Shown here piece by piece: positions 49,479 through 64,000 of a DNA stretch of 64,000 bases (positions are counted from its first letter, which is position 1; the number at the start of each line of letters is the position of its first letter). The stretch covers positions 7,130,373-7,194,372 of the forward strand of contig CM051004.1 of NCBI GenBank assembly GCA_027704905.1. The letters are read 5' to 3'. A program made the translations under genes and the position numbers. Source of the stretch: Muraenolepis orangiensis (taxonomy: Eukaryota > Chordata > Actinopteri > Gadiformes > Muraenolepididae). The notes under the pieces are model-generated. The model saw only the letters and a list, made by a program, of their open reading frames with translations. It searched no databases and was not told the DNA's origin.

Positions 49479-50149
49479 CTCTCTCTCTCTCTGTGTGTGT
49501 ATGGGTCAGTGTCTTCTTGCCATCCACAAGTTTCCTTTTTTTGTTTTTTTTCTTTTTTTTGAATTGTCAAAACATTTGATCTTTCCCTTGCGACATTGGC
49601 GCACTGCTCCAAACTCTTACTACCAAGGAAATAGGAAAAAAATATATATATATCAACAAAATTTATGACAATTCGACATCAGCCCTGGGCTTGGTTACAT
49701 AACATATGTAAGACTGTACCATCACGCTGGGAAGGACATACCACATTAAAAATAATTGCTCATACACACAAGCAATCCCTTACAATAAATGTTTCTCACA
49801 TGTAAAGCAATTTGCTTAAATGTCTTATAGAAAACATGTAACAATTAGGCACAAATTCCTCATTAAATGTGTCTTTTGTCAGTTCTCTTTCTCCTTTTTA
49901 CCAGAATACCTCTCGGCAGTGTATGAAGTCCCAGGTTTTGTGGCAGGACGTAAGTACTCTGATGCTCCATCAGGTTGTGGAAGAAAATTAAAACAAAGTC
50001 AAAGTAAAAACAAAAAGAAACAAAACTAAAAAATTTTTTGACATGTATAAAAAAAACAAAAACAAAAAAAGGCTGAAAGTTCTTCACATTTAAGCTGGTG
50101 GTCATGATCGAGAGTGTGGCGACGAACTGGGCGGTCAGTTTTGGCAGTA

Positions 50150-50234
<85 letters not shown>

Positions 50235-51142
50235 TGTGTGTGTGTGTGTGTGTGTCTGTACTAGTGTGTGTGTGTGTGTGTGTATGTGTGTGTGCATTTT
50301 GAAACCCGAAAAAGAACAAAACACAATCACCATCCATATCTACACACTGGAGGAGGAGAAGAAGTGGGGTGGAAGAATCCGTTAAGGCCACCTCCTCTGA
50401 GAGCCAGGCCAATCCCACCAAATCTGCAAAAACAAGAACAAAACCAAAAATGATTTAACACATGAGACTACGAGGAAGAGGAAAAGATAGTTAGGGCTGG
50501 ATGATCGTCATCAAATTAAGCTTCATGACACTTTATGAAAATAAAGTGAAATAAATAAATAACGTCAGAGAGGAAAGTAAATCTAGTTTGAGTTCCGATC
50601 CCATACTTGAATTGTCCATACATGCATCCAGCATTGAGTTGGCTACCTGCAGATGCAGATGCAGATGCAGTTGACCCGCTAAAAAAAAAGGGGGTTTATT
50701 TTGTCTTAATTATATTTCCCGGTCGGATGGCAGGTGTCTAATGACCATCTAAATGATATGCATACATCGAAATGCAAGGAAAGAAACGACTCCTTCTCTT
50801 GTACTGCATTTCATTGACAGCCTTGCGTCGGCTGTACAAAATCAGCTGTCAAAGGGGGGGGGGGGGAAACCATGTTGCATATGTTGCTTTACTATCCGAA
50901 TGAAAGTTGACTGTAGTAGGCAATGCCGAACCGGTAAGCAGAGAGATCAGCCTCTGCTTTGTGTCTGTCTGGGCCACCTGGAATATGAGAGCCGCTTCAA
51001 TCAGGTGCATTACTAACTAGGCATGCCAACTGTGGAGAACTGTTGAGGCTCAGTATTATGAGAATAAGCAAGAAATATGAATTAAAAATATGTTCCCTAC
51101 ATTACCCTCATTTTAATATTTATTATCTTCAGTTCACATTTA

Positions 51143-51520
51143 TGAAATGGTCCAAAATGATCACTTGAAATGTTCTTGATTAAGCCTAACCCAATTATTA
51201 AAAAAAACACTTTAAATTATTCCATCCCGCGCTTTCTGAGCCAAATACACCGTTGATCACTGTAAGGAGATCACTGTAAGGAGATCCCTGTAAGGAGATC
51301 ACTGTAAGGTGATCACTACTTCCCACTGCATGTGGTTATTATAGGTAGGGTCATGTTGGGGAACTATTGGGTCATGCAGGTGGCGAGGCAGGTATGGTAT
51401 TGTGTGTCGCAGGGGGACGGGTCTTGAAAATCAGACCCGATACACGGCGCTGTAACAAGCCTCAGTTAGACTGTTTACAATGGCGTTTTGAATTCAGAGG
51501 AATATGGTAATATTCACAGA
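51143..51520. repeat. Duplicated segment, copy 1
   Basis: Closely similar over about 360-380 bases to 53165-53521 (shared TGAAATGGTCCAAAATGATC start, internal GATCACTGTAAGGA repeats, GCAGGGGGACGGGTCTTGAA block). No clear target-site repeats flank this copy. Confidence 0.9.
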
Positions 51521-52303
51521 TAAATAAATTCCCCATGATTATCGTGACTAAAATGTTTTCCATATCGCACCAGCCTCATGGGTGATGGATCTTAATGTGC
51601 AGGTCATGTGTCCAGTCAAGTACATTGTATTTGTATTGCCCTTATAGTATAGTTAAGAGTCTCAAAGGGCTTAACATGCCCTATTTAATGACGGCCCCTA
51701 ACCCTCCCCAAAGGGCAAGGTAAAACTCCCATAATTATCAAGAAAGAAACCTTGAGAGTGGAGGATCCCTCTGTCCAGCGATGGCTAGGAGCGCAAAGGG
51801 TGTCGTAATTGTCATACATAAAAAGTATCACTACAAGCCAACAAGTATAATTAAATGGTTAGAAATATAAAACTAGTGTCATCCACGGCATTGCTTCTCG
51901 AATGGGGACACGCGTACCCCTTGGGGTATTTTGAACGATTGCAGGGGGGTACTTTCATTCCTGAAGTGTGTTCCGTTTCTGTTGTGTGAATATTGGTTAT
52001 GAACTGAACAATTAAGTATTTTCAATGAATGACAAAAATCACAGGTGCCCATGTTTCTCACTAAACTAAGTACTGCCATGTAATGTTTATTTTTTACACA
52101 TACAATTTATAATATTTTTATAATATGTTCCTCCCCAAAAGGTTTTGTGCTTGTGAAAGGTATATATATATATATAAAAAATTAATAAATAATGTACTGG
52201 GGTACAATAGATAACATTAGTAAAAAAAAAAAAAAACAGTTTGAGAACCACTGGTCCATGGTGCCGAGGTGGCTAGGAGTCCGGTCTCATGATCACAGCA
52301 AAC

Positions 52304-52514
52304 CACCAACACTAAACACACTGTGCAGGTCTCCCTGCTCCCCGGGCATCCCACCACCAACACTAAACACACTGTGCAGGTCTCCCTGCTCCCCGGGCAT
52401 CCCACCACCAACACTAAACACACTGTGCAGGTCTCCCTGCTCCCCGGGCATCCCACCACCAACACTAAACACACTGTGCAGGTCTCCCTGCTCCCCGGGC
52501 ATCCCACCACCCAC
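52304..52514 (-). repeat. 51-bp minisatellite, 4 copies, directly after the tcf3 stop
   Basis: The unit contains GTGCAGGTCTCCCTGCTCCC on the plus strand. Length 51 is a multiple of three, so frames stay open on both strands. On the tcf3 strand, in the tcf3 frame, each unit codes GGGMPGEQGDLHSVFSV. It begins only a few codons past the TAA at 52523-52521. Confidence 0.95.
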
Positions 52515-52520
52515 CTGGTG

Positions 52521-63807
<11,287 letters not shown>

Positions 63808-64000
63808 CTAGAAGAGAAACAGGGAGACGGTGGTTTGTCAAGGGTGCAGAAAGTGGCACTCAAAAAAAAAAAGAAATGATATATGTAACTTAAAAACAAT
63901 CCCATTTCTCTGAAACATGAGACCACAAATTCAAATAGTTTCACATGAAAGGGGAAGTGAGAAAACAGGGGGGGGGGGGGGGGGCGCCTGTTCAAAAACA

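Overview
This is a vertebrate nuclear locus, almost certainly from a ray-finned fish. It has long multi-exon genes with GT-AG introns, no bacterial-type operons, fish-type SINE tails and a very high load of dinucleotide microsatellites, several longer than 130 bp. Extreme (AC)n density is known from gadiform (cod-like) genomes. That placement is only a guess; teleost is firm. Nearly all entries in a raw six-frame ORF view here are translated microsatellites or shadows. The real genes were rebuilt exon by exon from splice sites, reading phase and recalled family sequences.

Layout, left to right. (1) 1-6923, plus strand: the last three coding exons of a Munc13 gene, best matching UNC13A (C-terminal C2C domain), with a 32-bp CCAAT-bearing minisatellite in one intron and a small hAT-like MITE in the next. 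(2) 6924-15742: probable long unc13a 3'UTR, then transposon-rich intergenic DNA, with two perfect hairpins and an inverted pair of SINE-like elements. (3) 15743-35691, minus strand: a complete class V myosin gene. Thirty-five coding exons join in phase to 1708 codons plus stop: motor head, six IQ motifs, a shortened coiled coil and a divergent globular cargo-binding tail. Intron 4 holds a decayed LINE. (4) 38424-42549 (perhaps to 43472), minus strand: mbd3, six exons, 274 aa, with a 38-bp minisatellite growing out of its stop codon. (5) 44840-45882, minus strand: uqcr11, a 60-aa respiratory complex III subunit. (6) 46.2 kb to beyond the right edge, minus strand: tcf3 (E2A), with 13 constant coding exons plus a 57-nt candidate cassette exon. 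Its 5' exons lie outside the window.

The block MBD3-UQCR11-TCF3 matches human 19p13.3, and UNC13A is on human 19p13.1. The related human blocks are MYO5A/MYO5C-TCF12-UNC13C on 15q21 and MYO5B-MBD2-TCF4 on 18q21. The myosin here therefore sits where a MYO5 ohnolog of the 19p13 paralogon would be expected, a position with no MYO5 gene in humans. That is the main discovery candidate. The others are the mbd3 stop-codon minisatellite (about 24 copies, nearly all with a splice-donor-like GTAAGC), the 357-bp insertion at the end of the tcf3 bHLH exon, and methyl-CpG-contact residues kept in mbd3.

The genes do not form one pathway. They are synaptic vesicle priming (unc13a), organelle transport (myosin V), chromatin repression in NuRD (mbd3), mitochondrial respiration (uqcr11) and bHLH transcription (tcf3), held together by ancient synteny.
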